Shown: piece after piece, positions 26,903 through 36,338 of the stretch | Layout of the letters: every line of letters begins with the position of its first letter | How positions within the stretch are numbered: the stretch's first letter is position 1 | Origin: DASRJG01 sp964647625 | Lineage (GTDB): Bacteria > Acidobacteriota > Polarisedimenticolia > Polarisedimenticolales > DASRJG01 | NCBI GenBank assembly: GCA_964647625.1 | Contig: CAZYHZ010000003.1 | Span: 66,823-130,822, forward strand | Length of the DNA stretch: 64,000 nucleotides | Reading direction: 5' to 3' | The notes under the pieces: model-generated | What the model was told of the DNA's origin: nothing | Seen by the model: the letters and a program-made list of their open reading frames with translations, nothing else | Database searches by the model: none | Made by a program: the position numbers and the translations under genes

Positions 26903-27690
26903 CGGGTCAGCTCCTGCAAACGCGCGGCGGCGCGGGCGAGATCGGAGGGGGTGTCGACGGCGATCGAACGGAAGTCGGAGGCGAGGACGCGGATCCGGAT
27001 GCCGGCCTGGAGGGCGCGCAGCTGCTCGAGCCCTTCGTCCATCTCGAGGGGAGACGGGGGCATCGCGGTCAGCGCGACCAGCGTTTCCGGCCGGTAGGCG
27101 TAGATCCCTTGATGCTTCCAGTAGCCCGCGAGCCCGGACGGACGCGCCCGCAGCGCCTCGCGAAAGTCGGCTTCGAGCTTGGTCGCGGCGCCGCGGTGGT
27201 AGGGGATCGGAGAGCGCGAGAAATAGAGCGCCGACCCGTCGGCTGCGGTGACGACCTTCACCGCGGAAGGATCGAACAGCTCGGCCACCGCGTGAAGCCG
27301 CTCGGCGAGCGTCGCCATCGCGAGGGCCGGCTCGCCGTCGAAGGCGGCGGCGAGGCGGGCCAGGGCCGTCGACGTGACGAACGGCTCGTCCCCCTGGATG
27401 TTCACGACGACGTCGAACGATTCATCGAGGCGGCGGACGACCTCGGCCGCGCGGTCGGTGCCGGAGGCGTGATCGGCGGAGGTCAGCATCGCCTCGGCAC
27501 CGATCGCGCGGCAGGCATCGACGATGCGCGCGTCTTCGGTCGCGACGACGACACGGGACAGCCTCGGGCATGAATGCGCCGCCGACCACACGGCGCCGAG
27601 GAGGGTTCCGTTTCCGAGGGGAGCGAGGGGTTTGCCGGGGAACCGGGTCGAGGCGTAGCGGGCTGGGATGACGCCCAGGGCACGCAACAT
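26899..27690 (-). CDS. kdsB: 3-deoxy-manno-octulosonate cytidylyltransferase KdsB
   Basis: This 263-aa nucleotidyltransferase has the KdsB motifs VIPARYASTRFPGKPLAPL, VATEDARIVDAC, HASGTDRAAEV and NIQGDEPFV, and later KHQGIYAYRPE. It activates Kdo with CTP to CMP-Kdo, the donor for Kdo transferase. It is the first gene of the kdsB-pyrG-kdsA-kdsD-kdsC-lapA operon. The 133-base gap to divergent pepT should contain both promoters; I see no strong -35/-10 pair. Confidence 0.96.
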   Translation of the reverse strand: MLRALGVIPARYASTRFPGKPLAPLGNGTLLGAVWSAAHSCPRLSRVVVATEDARIVDACRAIGAEAMLTSADHASGTDRAAEVVRRLDESFDVVVNIQGDEPFVTSTALARLAAAFDGEPALAMATLAERLHAVAELFDPSAVKVVTAADGSALYFSRSPIPYHRGAATKLEADFREALRARPSGLAGYWKHQGIYAYRPETLVALTAMPPSPLEMDEGLEQLRALQAGIRIRVLASDFRSIAVDTPSDLARAAARLQELTR

Positions 27691-27823
27691 CGGGACTCCG
27701 TGTCGCGCGTCGAGGATGTACGACCGCAGCGACGTGGCATCCTAGCAAAGCGTCGTGCGGATCACAAGGGATCTTGCGAGCCGCAGCACCCGCCTGTAGC
27801 GTTGCGCCTTCACGAGGTGAGCC

Positions 27824-29077
27824 ATGAGCGATTCGACCCTGCGCGACGCGTGCCTTCGCCGCTTTCTCGAGTACGTGAAGTTCGACACGCAGTCGGACGA
27901 GAACTCCGAGTCGTATCCCTCGACGGCCAAACAGCTGGTCCTGCTGAAGCACCTGTGCGACGAGCTGAGGCAGATCGGCCTCACGGACGCGGCGATGGAC
28001 GAGCATGGATACGTGTTCGCGACGATCCCGGCGACGTCGAAGAAAACGAACGTGCCCGTCGTCGGGTTCATCGCTCACGTCGACACGTCTCCCGAGATGC
28101 CGGGCGTCGGTGTGAAGCCGATCGTCCACGAGGATTACAAGGGCCAGGACATCGTCCTTCCCGACGATCCGGCCGCCGTTCTCAAGTTCAAGGACAACCC
28201 CGCGCTCGCCGAGCAGATCGGGTGTGACATCGTCACGGCGTCGGGCCTGACGCTGCTCGGCGCCGACAACAAGGCCGGGGTCGCCGAGATCGTCGCGGCC
28301 GCCGAGTACCTGGTCCGGCACAAGGAAATTCCGCACGGAAAGATCCGCATCGGCTTCACTCCCGACGAGGAGGTCGGAAACGGCACCAAGTACTTCGACG
28401 TCCAGAAGTTCGGGGCCGTCTGCGCGTACACGATGGACGGCGAGACGCGCGGCGAGATCGAGATGGAAACCTTCTCCGCCGATGCGATCACGATCACCTT
28501 CCAAGGGTTCAACACGCACCCGGGATACGCCAAGGGGAAGATGATCAACGCGATCAAGGTCGCGGCGGATTTCATCAATCGCCTTCCGAAGGACCGCCTG
28601 TCGCCGGAGACGACCGAGGGGTACGAAGGGTACGTGCACCCCTACGTCGTCAACGCGGGCGCGGAGAAGACTTCGGTGAAGCTGCTGTTGCGCGACTTCA
28701 AGACGCCGAAGCTGCGCGAGCAGGAGGCGTTCCTGACCCAGCTCGCGCAGGAGACGGTCAAGGACTGGCCCGGATCGTCGGTCGAGTGCAAGGCCGACGA
28801 GTCCTACCGGAACATGAAGGAGATCCTGGACAAGCACCCGCAGGTCGTCGAGAACGCCCGCGAGGCGATCCGCCGCGTCGGCCTCACGCTCAGGGAGCAT
28901 CCGATCCGCGGAGGCACCGACGGATCGCGGCTCTGCTTCATGGGGTTGCCGACGCCGAACATCTTCGCCGGCGAGCACAACTTCCACTCGCGGCTCGAGT
29001 GGGTGTCGGCGCAGGACATGGAACTGGCCGCGAAGGTGATCGTCGAGCTGGCCCAGGTCTGGGAGCAGCGGGCATAG
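27824..29077 (+). CDS. pepT: Peptidase T (tripeptide aminopeptidase)
   Basis: This 417-aa M20B metallopeptidase has FIAHVDTSPE (first zinc His and Asp), GADNKAGVAEIV (bridging Asp), FTPDEEVGNG (catalytic Glu pair) and the C-terminal ligand His in FAGEHNFHS. The length matches PepT. It releases N-terminal residues from tripeptides in the cytoplasm. GAGGTGA lies just before the ATG. It stands alone, diverging from kdsB and convergent with a small coiled-coil gene that ends four bases after its stop. Confidence 0.96.
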   Translation: MSDSTLRDACLRRFLEYVKFDTQSDENSESYPSTAKQLVLLKHLCDELRQIGLTDAAMDEHGYVFATIPATSKKTNVPVVGFIAHVDTSPEMPGVGVKPIVHEDYKGQDIVLPDDPAAVLKFKDNPALAEQIGCDIVTASGLTLLGADNKAGVAEIVAAAEYLVRHKEIPHGKIRIGFTPDEEVGNGTKYFDVQKFGAVCAYTMDGETRGEIEMETFSADAITITFQGFNTHPGYAKGKMINAIKVAADFINRLPKDRLSPETTEGYEGYVHPYVVNAGAEKTSVKLLLRDFKTPKLREQEAFLTQLAQETVKDWPGSSVECKADESYRNMKEILDKHPQVVENAREAIRRVGLTLREHPIRGGTDGSRLCFMGLPTPNIFAGEHNFHSRLEWVSAQDMELAAKVIVELAQVWEQRA

Positions 29078-29080
29078 CGC

Positions 29081-29380
29081 CTAGCCTTGGCGGACCGATC
29101 GGATCGCGCTCTCGAGGCGGGAGTCCACCCGGGCACGGTCGACCTGGTAGTTTTCCTCGATCTTCACGACCTCGGCCGGATCCGCGACCCCCGCCAGGTT
29201 CTTCTTGTGCAGGATCTCGAGCTCGGCGAGCTTCGCCCGCGCCTCCGCCCGGAGCTCCGCGATTCGCTCCTTCTGCGCCCGGGTCAACGGCTTTGAGGCC
29301 TCGACCCCTTCGTCGCGGTCCTTCTGCTTCAACCGCTCCATCGCCAGCTCGTAGGACGACTTCAAAGGCTTGTCGGACAT
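29081..29380 (-). CDS. Small charged coiled-coil protein, function unknown
   Basis: This 99-aa soluble protein is rich in Glu, Lys, Arg and Ala, with long helices predicted throughout (for example AQKERIAELRAEARAKLAEL). I cannot assign a function. The ATG at 29380 is preceded by GGGAGGAGCG, a strong ribosome-binding site, which supports it as a real gene. It diverges from the transhydrogenase gene. Confidence 0.75.
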   Translation of the reverse strand: MSDKPLKSSYELAMERLKQKDRDEGVEASKPLTRAQKERIAELRAEARAKLAELEILHKKNLAGVADPAEVVKIEENYQVDRARVDSRLESAIRSVRQG

Positions 29381-29443
29381 GATCGGCGCTCCTCCCGGAT
29401 CCTCGATCCGTTGTAGATTCTAGGCTCACCGGAGCGCGGCTCG

Positions 29444-30841
29444 ATGCCCTACGACTTCGACCTCATCGCCATCGGAAGCGGACCGGCCGGCAAGAGCGCC
29501 GCCATCCAGGCCGCAAAGCTCGGCAAGCGGGCGGCCGTCGTCGAGAGGCGGCGGGAGGTCGGCGGCGTCTGCGTCGAGACGGGAACGATCCCGAGCAAGA
29601 CGCTGCGGGAGTCGGTCCTCTACTTTTCCGGCATCGGGAAGAGCCGGTTCGATCCCCGGGAGGGGATCGCCGACATCCGCCGCCCGACGGCGGATCAGCT
29701 TCTGTTCAAAGTCGGAGAGACGGTCCGGACGGAGCAGGAGATCGTCGAGGACCAGCTCCGCCGCAATGACGTTCGGATGTTGAGCGGCGAAGCGTACTTC
29801 GTCGATTCGCACACCGTGGGCGTCGGCACCGGCAGCCGCGACGAGCGCCACACCGCCGAGTTCATCGTGATCGCCACGGGCACCGTGCCCGCGACCCCGG
29901 CGGGCGTTCCCGTCGACGGCGACGTCGTCATGACGAGCGACGACGTCATCGCGCTGAAGTCGCTTCCGAAGTCGCTGGCGGTCGTGGGCGCCGGGGTGAT
30001 CGGGATCGAGTACGCGGCGATGTTCGCCCAGCTCGGCGTCGCGGTGACCGTCATCGAGAAGCGGGAGCGGCCGCTCGAATTCCTCGATCGCGAGATCGTC
30101 GACGAGCTGATCCACCAGATGCGCCAGCGCAACGTCACGTTCCGGCTCGGCGAGGCCGTGGCGAGCGTCGAGGTCGACGCCGCGGGCGCAAGGCGCGCGG
30201 TCATCCTCCTCGAATCGGGGAAGAAGATCGTCGCCGACTCGGTGCTCTATTCGGTCGGCCGCATCGCGGCGACGGACCGATTGAAGCTCGAAGCTGCGGG
30301 ACTGGCCGCCGGCGAGCGAGGCAAGCTCACGGCGGATTCGCAGTACCGGACCGCCGTGTCGCACATCTTCGCCGCGGGGGACGTCCTGGGCGCGCCCGCG
30401 CTTGCCGCAGTGTCGACCGAGCAAGGGCGGCTGGCCGCCTGCAACGCATTCTGCGTGGACGCGGGGCCGATCCGGACACACTTCCCGTTCGGAATCTATG
30501 CCATCCCCGAGATCTCGATGGTCGGCGCGACCGAGAAGGAGCTGACGGACGCGAAGGTCCCGTACGAGGTCGGCGTAGCGCGATACCGGGAGATCGCGCG
30601 TGGGCAGATCCTCGGAGACGACTCCGGCCTGTTGAAGCTCCTGTTCCATCGCGAGTCGAAGCAGCTGCTCGGGGTCCACGTCATCGGCACGGACGCGACG
30701 GAGCTCGTGCACATCGGCCAGGCGGTGCTCGCGCTCTCGGGCGGGCTCGACTACTTCGTCACGACGGTCTTCAACTACCCGACGTTCGCCGAGTGTTACA
30801 AGGTCGCGGCTCTCGACGCCGCGAACAAGCTTCGGCTATAG
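29444..30841 (+). CDS. sthA: Soluble pyridine nucleotide transhydrogenase (SthA/dihydrolipoamide dehydrogenase family)
   Basis: This 465-aa flavoprotein has an FAD-binding IGSGPAGKSAAIQAAKLG, an NAD-binding VVGAGVIGIEYAAMFAQLG, and a C-terminal dimerisation domain. The redox-active region reads GGVCVETGTIPSKTLRE: the second Cys of the dihydrolipoamide dehydrogenase pair (CxxxxC) is Thr, as in SthA, so no active disulfide can form. The C-terminal active-site HPE motif is replaced by YPTFAE. It should exchange electrons between NADH and NADP. Its stop codon lies inside the left end of a palindromic element. Confidence 0.87.
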   Translation: MPYDFDLIAIGSGPAGKSAAIQAAKLGKRAAVVERRREVGGVCVETGTIPSKTLRESVLYFSGIGKSRFDPREGIADIRRPTADQLLFKVGETVRTEQEIVEDQLRRNDVRMLSGEAYFVDSHTVGVGTGSRDERHTAEFIVIATGTVPATPAGVPVDGDVVMTSDDVIALKSLPKSLAVVGAGVIGIEYAAMFAQLGVAVTVIEKRERPLEFLDREIVDELIHQMRQRNVTFRLGEAVASVEVDAAGARRAVILLESGKKIVADSVLYSVGRIAATDRLKLEAAGLAAGERGKLTADSQYRTAVSHIFAAGDVLGAPALAAVSTEQGRLAACNAFCVDAGPIRTHFPFGIYAIPEISMVGATEKELTDAKVPYEVGVARYREIARGQILGDDSGLLKLLFHRESKQLLGVHVIGTDATELVHIGQAVLALSGGLDYFVTTVFNYPTFAECYKVAALDAANKLRL

Positions 30842-31062
30842 GGGACAGTCCCCTTTTACTTACAAATTCAATTCACCTAGAGATGAGTGTCACTCACGGC
30901 ACGCTCCGCGTTGCGCGGCGTGAATCGCCGCGCCGCGTTCGCTCCGCTGTTCGAGCGGCCTTTTCAGGAAGAACCGGCCGCTCTCCCAGAGGGCCGCTAC
31001 GTGACACTCATCTCTTGGGTGAATTGAATTTGTAAGAAAAAGGGGACTGTCCCCTATAGCCG
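30833..31062. repeat. MITE-like long inverted repeat, copy 2
   Basis: The two ends are inverted repeats of about 60 bases that differ at only a few positions: left CGGCTATAGGGGACAG, right CTGTCCCCTATAGCCG. Next to the ends are CTTACAAATTCAATTCACC blocks. Each end contains GGGGACAGTCCCC plus a T run facing inward, which looks like a small terminator hairpin. The interior shares blocks with the element at 22179-22419. It contains no gene, and fills the space between sthA and the convergent 563-aa gene. Confidence 0.9.
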
Positions 31063-32754
31063 CTAAGCCAGTCGGAGGCAGCCCACCACGCGCGGGGTGA
31101 CCGGAAGGCCGGGGTCGAGGCCCGCGCAGTCGGCGGCGAGCCGGTCGAGACACGTGACCGAGAATGCGCGCAGAGTCGCCGCCGGCCGATGCGGAAGCTC
31201 CGACTCCGCGGCGAGCACGCCGATGAGGCGGCTCATCGCGCGCGCGGCCGCCGACGGGTCGGCAGTCCTCCGGGAGGCCGTCGTCCTGAGAAAGTCCGCG
31301 ACGAGATCCGAGGGTAGACGATCGATGTGCACCTCGCCGCGCGTCGTCAGCCAGGCCATCGCGGTCAAGAGAAGGGTCGAAAACCGCGGCGTCTCTTCGA
31401 ACGGTTTGCGCGCCTCGGTGAGCAGGCTCGCGGCGGTCAAACCACGCCGCGTGAGCAGCGTCTCTCCCAGCGCCTCGCAGAGCTCGAGCGTCACCCGCGT
31501 CTCGTCGATCTCCGCGATAGAGCGAAAGTCGCGGCGCGGCCCGGCGTCGTCTTTCGTGTCGAGCGAGAGGTACAGCGGGCGCGTCGGCAGGAGCGCCTCG
31601 ATTCTCTCGCTAAGAGGCGCGTCGATCAGCTCGATCGCCCGCGGGTGCTTCCCGCCCCACGCGTCGAGCATCAGGCGGGCTCGCGATTGCAGCGCGGCGG
31701 CGCGCGCGTAGCCCTCGCGGAACAGCTCGACGGCCGGCACGCTCGCGAGGATCGAAGCCGCGCCCGCGGAGTCGGCGGCGCCGCGCGCGAGAAGCGCGAG
31801 CTCGACGTACGCCCCGGCTCGGCGGAAGACCTGGGCGTGGCTGTCGAGCAGCCCGGGATCGCCGCCGTCGGCGACCATCACGCGATTTGCGAGCGCCGTG
31901 AGGCCGAACAGAACGCGCTCGCGCTCGATGTCGCCCAGACGATCGACGGCGGGGCCGATCAGGCCCGCATCTCCGAGCACGCGAAGCGCGGCGCGCGGTG
32001 CCTGCCCCGGCTCGTCGTCGCCGGACAGAGAGACGGGCGTGACCCCCGCCGCGTCGCTTCCGAGCGGCGCAGCGTACACGGACAACGCCTCGTCCCAGGA
32101 CGGATACCCGTGTTCCTCCAGGCGGCTCTGCCGCCAGTGGAACGCCTCCTCCTCAACCTCGGACGGCAGCTCGAACAGGGCCGAGCGGATGATCCCGAGG
32201 TACCGGTTGCGGTCTTCGAGGTAGAGCAGCTCCGCCAGAGAGCGGACCGCGAAGGCGTGCTCGGACCGAACCGGATTGAACAGATGCGCGCCGTCCGGCG
32301 AGAGGAAACCGCGCTCGTCGCCGATGTCGCCGATGCCGTGCCCCTTCGTCGGCTCCTCGTGATCGATGTCGAGCGGGCGCACTTTGGCCCACAAGCGGAA
32401 GAGCAGGATCAGCGTCTCGTCGTCGATCGCGTGCGCGAACCGCTTGAGCGTCGGCTCGCCGGCTTCGACCAGGAGCGCCACCCACGCCCCGCACCGGAGC
32501 GGGTCGAATCGGTCGCGGCGCCAGCTTTCGAGATCGAGCAGGTGAGAGAGCTGCGACGCCGAGGACAAAGCCAGGAGCGGCAATGCGCCCTGTGGACCGA
32601 CCTCGCGGGCCGTCAGGTAGAACTCGCCGTCGGGGAGCGCCCGGACGAGCGCCATCGGCTTCTGAGACTCGAGGAGATACCGCATCCGCTGCTCGGCCGG
32701 TAGCGTGAGCGCATGTTGAAGCTGCTTTCCGATCTCGGGTTGAATGAGGGCCAT
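31063..32754 (-). CDS. Uncharacterised 563-aa helical protein (possibly DUF6178-like)
   Basis: This 563-aa cytoplasmic protein is rich in Ala, Leu, Arg and Asp and appears all-helical. It has recurring LLDLESWRRDRFDP and ELLYLEDRNRYLGII segments and no signal peptide or catalytic motif that I recognise. It may belong to the DUF6178 group, but this is tentative. The ATG at 32754 has a TACGAT hexamer six bases upstream and no Shine-Dalgarno, suggesting a leaderless message. It lies 36 bases after the ABC transporter unit on the same strand and could also be read from it. Confidence 0.75.
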   Translation of the reverse strand: MALIQPEIGKQLQHALTLPAEQRMRYLLESQKPMALVRALPDGEFYLTAREVGPQGALPLLALSSASQLSHLLDLESWRRDRFDPLRCGAWVALLVEAGEPTLKRFAHAIDDETLILLFRLWAKVRPLDIDHEEPTKGHGIGDIGDERGFLSPDGAHLFNPVRSEHAFAVRSLAELLYLEDRNRYLGIIRSALFELPSEVEEEAFHWRQSRLEEHGYPSWDEALSVYAAPLGSDAAGVTPVSLSGDDEPGQAPRAALRVLGDAGLIGPAVDRLGDIERERVLFGLTALANRVMVADGGDPGLLDSHAQVFRRAGAYVELALLARGAADSAGAASILASVPAVELFREGYARAAALQSRARLMLDAWGGKHPRAIELIDAPLSERIEALLPTRPLYLSLDTKDDAGPRRDFRSIAEIDETRVTLELCEALGETLLTRRGLTAASLLTEARKPFEETPRFSTLLLTAMAWLTTRGEVHIDRLPSDLVADFLRTTASRRTADPSAAARAMSRLIGVLAAESELPHRPAATLRAFSVTCLDRLAADCAGLDPGLPVTPRVVGCLRLA

Positions 32755-32790
32755 CCCGAGATCGTAGCAGGCGCGTCGATGGGGCCCGCC

Positions 32791-33627
32791 CTACTCGACC
32801 CCGTAGAGAATCTCCATGCGCCGGACGCGCCAGGCCGCGCCCGCGACGAGCACGATCGCCAAGAGGAGGATTCCCGGGACGGCCACCCAGGGGGATGCGG
32901 GGTCGGACAGAATCTCGATTCCCGAGTCCGGGGGCACCGCGACGGGGCAGAGCGATTCGAGATAGTGGATCACGCTGATCTTCTTGAGCGTCGCGGGCAG
33001 GAGCGCGTTGATCGATTCCCAGCCGAGGATGACGATCGCCGGAATGATCGGATTCCTGAAGAACGCTCCGGACGCGATGAAGACGGCCCCGTAGCCGATG
33101 CAGGCGAGGCTCGTGACGAGGAGGTAGGCCGAAAGCTCGATCGCCCCGTCGAGAGAGAACAGCCGTTCGAGGAGCACGCTGGTGCCCCAGCCGAGATGGA
33201 GGATCAACCAGCTCGCCAGCGTGACTCCATTGAACAAGACGAGCGCCGCGGTCAATCCCGACAAGAACTTGGCCATCGTCAGCGTGGTCCGCGACAGCGG
33301 CGCGAGGAAATAGTAGTGAAGCGATCGATCGAGGATGTCGCCGCGGAACAGCGGGACGAACATCGCGACGCACCCGAAGTAGACGACGAAGCGGAGGATG
33401 AGCGTCCGGAACAGTGCGGCGTAAATGATCCGGTCGTGCGCGAGCGTCCCGTGGTTTGACACGTCGAGGAACCGCAGCACGACCATGCGCGCCGTGAACA
33501 GGAAGAGCGGAATCAAGACGAGCAGGTAGACCGGGATCGACCGCTTCCCCAGGAATCGCTTGCGAATCTCCAGAGACTGGACGGCGACGATCTGCCGGAG
33601 AACGAGGGCGCGAGCCGCTGCGGTCAT
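32791..33627 (-). CDS. ABC transporter permease (second of two)
   Basis: This 278-aa protein has about six membrane helices of the ABC-2/NatB-like permease type. It begins with a cytoplasmic segment and ends VRRMEILYGVE. Its ATG at 33627 overlaps the stop of the upstream ATPase gene (ATGA). It presumably forms an exporter with that ATPase. The substrate cannot be told; members of this group move antibiotics, lipids or ions, or act in envelope stress. Confidence 0.85.
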   Translation of the reverse strand: MTAAARALVLRQIVAVQSLEIRKRFLGKRSIPVYLLVLIPLFLFTARMVVLRFLDVSNHGTLAHDRIIYAALFRTLILRFVVYFGCVAMFVPLFRGDILDRSLHYYFLAPLSRTTLTMAKFLSGLTAALVLFNGVTLASWLILHLGWGTSVLLERLFSLDGAIELSAYLLVTSLACIGYGAVFIASGAFFRNPIIPAIVILGWESINALLPATLKKISVIHYLESLCPVAVPPDSGIEILSDPASPWVAVPGILLLAIVLVAGAAWRVRRMEILYGVE

Positions 33628-34556
33628 GACGTCGGGCCCTCCCGCTCGATGAGATACCGGTAGACCGCCTGGACGTCCTCGTCGGCGGGGGACACCGCCT
33701 CCAGATCCAGCCGGTGCTCGAGCACGAGGCGGTTCAAGAGCAGATAGAACTTGTCCGCATCGCGCGTGTGCACCACCAGCCCGCCGCGGTCCTCGTGCAG
33801 CTTGATCTCGACGGCGCTGTCGAGCTCGAAGATGCGCGACGCCACGAGCGCCGGACGGTCGCAGCGGATCAAGACCTGCATCGGATGCTCCTCGATCTCG
33901 TCGCGCACGCCGGAGATCTTGCCTTCGGCGACGACGTATCCGTGATGGATCAGGATGACCCGGTCCGACAGCAGGTCGACCTCGTGCAGGATGTGGCTGG
34001 ACAGAACGACGTACCGCCCCTCGTCGGCGAGCTGGCGCAGCAGCGCGATCGTCTCCGCCCGGGCCATCGGGTCGAGGCCGTTCAACGGCTCGTCGAGGAC
34101 GATGACCTCCGGGTGGTGCGCGATGGCCTGGGCCAGGCGAATGCGCTGGCGCATTCCCTTGCTGTAGCCGGCGACGCGGCGCCCCGCCGCCTCGGTGAGG
34201 CCGACCTTGGCGATGGCGGCGACGGCGCCGTTTCGCGCGTCGAACGCGCTCATCCCGTGAAGCTTGAGCGTCGCGTAGACGAAGTCGTAGCCCGTCAGCC
34301 CGGGCGGGAACGAATCGTACTGGGTGCAGTAGCCGACCTTGCGGCACAGCACGTCGGGCCGGTCGACGGGCGTGCCCGTGACCGTCACGCGGCCGCGCGT
34401 GGGGCGGAGCAGCCCCGTCATCAGGTTCATCAGCGTCGTCTTGCCCGATCCGTTCGGACCGACGAGGCTCGTGATGCCCGGCGCGATCGAGAGCGTGACC
34501 CGGTTGACGCCGAGCACCTCGCCGTAGAACTTGGAGACGTTCTCGAAGACGATCAC
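33624..34556 (-). CDS. ABC transporter ATP-binding protein (second of two)
   Basis: This 310-aa ATPase has Walker A VGPNGSGKTTLMNLM, Q-loop TQYDSFPPGLT, signature YSKGMRQRIRLAQAI (a variant of LSGGQ common in ABC-2 exporters), Walker B VIVLDEPLNGLDP and the H-loop His in LSSHILHEVD. About 80 C-terminal residues follow, as in CcmA/NatA-type ATPases. It starts with GTG at 34556, overlapping the preceding permease stop. Confidence 0.95.
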   Translation of the reverse strand: MIVFENVSKFYGEVLGVNRVTLSIAPGITSLVGPNGSGKTTLMNLMTGLLRPTRGRVTVTGTPVDRPDVLCRKVGYCTQYDSFPPGLTGYDFVYATLKLHGMSAFDARNGAVAAIAKVGLTEAAGRRVAGYSKGMRQRIRLAQAIAHHPEVIVLDEPLNGLDPMARAETIALLRQLADEGRYVVLSSHILHEVDLLSDRVILIHHGYVVAEGKISGVRDEIEEHPMQVLIRCDRPALVASRIFELDSAVEIKLHEDRGGLVVHTRDADKFYLLLNRLVLEHRLDLEAVSPADEDVQAVYRYLIEREGPTS

Positions 34557-35402
34557 TTGACGACCTCGAACGCCTTGAGCTTCCGCGCCAGGACGGCGAT
34601 CGAGATGCCGCAGATGGCGGCCAGCGCCGCCCACGCGACGCCCACGGGGAGCTGCGCCCCGAGCGGCACCTGGAACAGCCCCTCCCACACCGTGTGCATC
34701 AGCTCGGGGAGCACGAACGCGAAGCCGAGCTTCGTGCCGAACATCTGATTGATCGACCCGCCGGCGAACGCGCCGAACACGATGACCCCGAGCAGGAACG
34801 TCTGCGCGACGACCTTCCGCCGCGCCATCGCCGAGGCCGCGAGCGCCAGGAGCGAGATCGTGACGATCCAGATTCCCGCGCCGAGGACGATCGCGACGGC
34901 GACCCGGAAGTTTTCGGCGAACCAAGCCCATCCCGCGAGCCCGCTCTGGAGGAGGAACAAGAACAGACCCGGAATCCAGGTGACGAGCGAGATGAGCACC
35001 GCGAGGGTCGAGAGCTTTCCGAGCGTATAGCCGGTCCGGGTGATCGCGCGCGAGAAGTACAGGGGGAGCGCGCCGTTGGCGATGTCCGGCGACACGAGAC
35101 CCGGCCCCACGAAGAGGGTCAGGAGGCTTCCGAAGAAGAAGCACTGAACGCCCATGAAGGCGGCGAAGAACGTGGCGTTGACGGGAGCGAGCCGGACTCC
35201 GTCGAGGCCGACGTTCGCCAGTGCGGCGAGATTGTGGTGCAGATAGATCCAGAACGTGGCGCCGAGCGGCCACGCGAAGCACAAGGTGAAGAAGCCGGCG
35301 AACAGCCTCGAGCGGAACACGCGCGCCCAGGCGAACCGGGGCAGCACCCTGAACCGGCGTTTTGGCTCCGTCAGCGGCCCCTCGTACGCGCGGTAGCGCC
35401 GG

Positions 35403-35416
<14 letters not shown>
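34553..35416 (-). CDS. ABC transporter permease (first of two)
   Basis: This 287-aa protein has an N-terminal cytoplasmic stretch beginning MAVYDRRYRAYEGPLTEPKR and about six membrane helices. The YRAYEG start resembles other ABC-2 permeases encoded beside paired ATPases. It overlaps the upstream ATPase gene by 14 bases and the downstream one by GTGA. Confidence 0.87.

Positions 35417-36334
<918 letters not shown>

Positions 36335-36338
<4 letters not shown>

Noticed and set aside
29444..30841. Dihydrolipoamide dehydrogenase (E3) as the identity of the flavoprotein, which would pair with the E1 gene
   Set aside because: The CxxxxC disulfide is incomplete (Cys then Thr), so lipoamide chemistry is unlikely; a transhydrogenase fits better.
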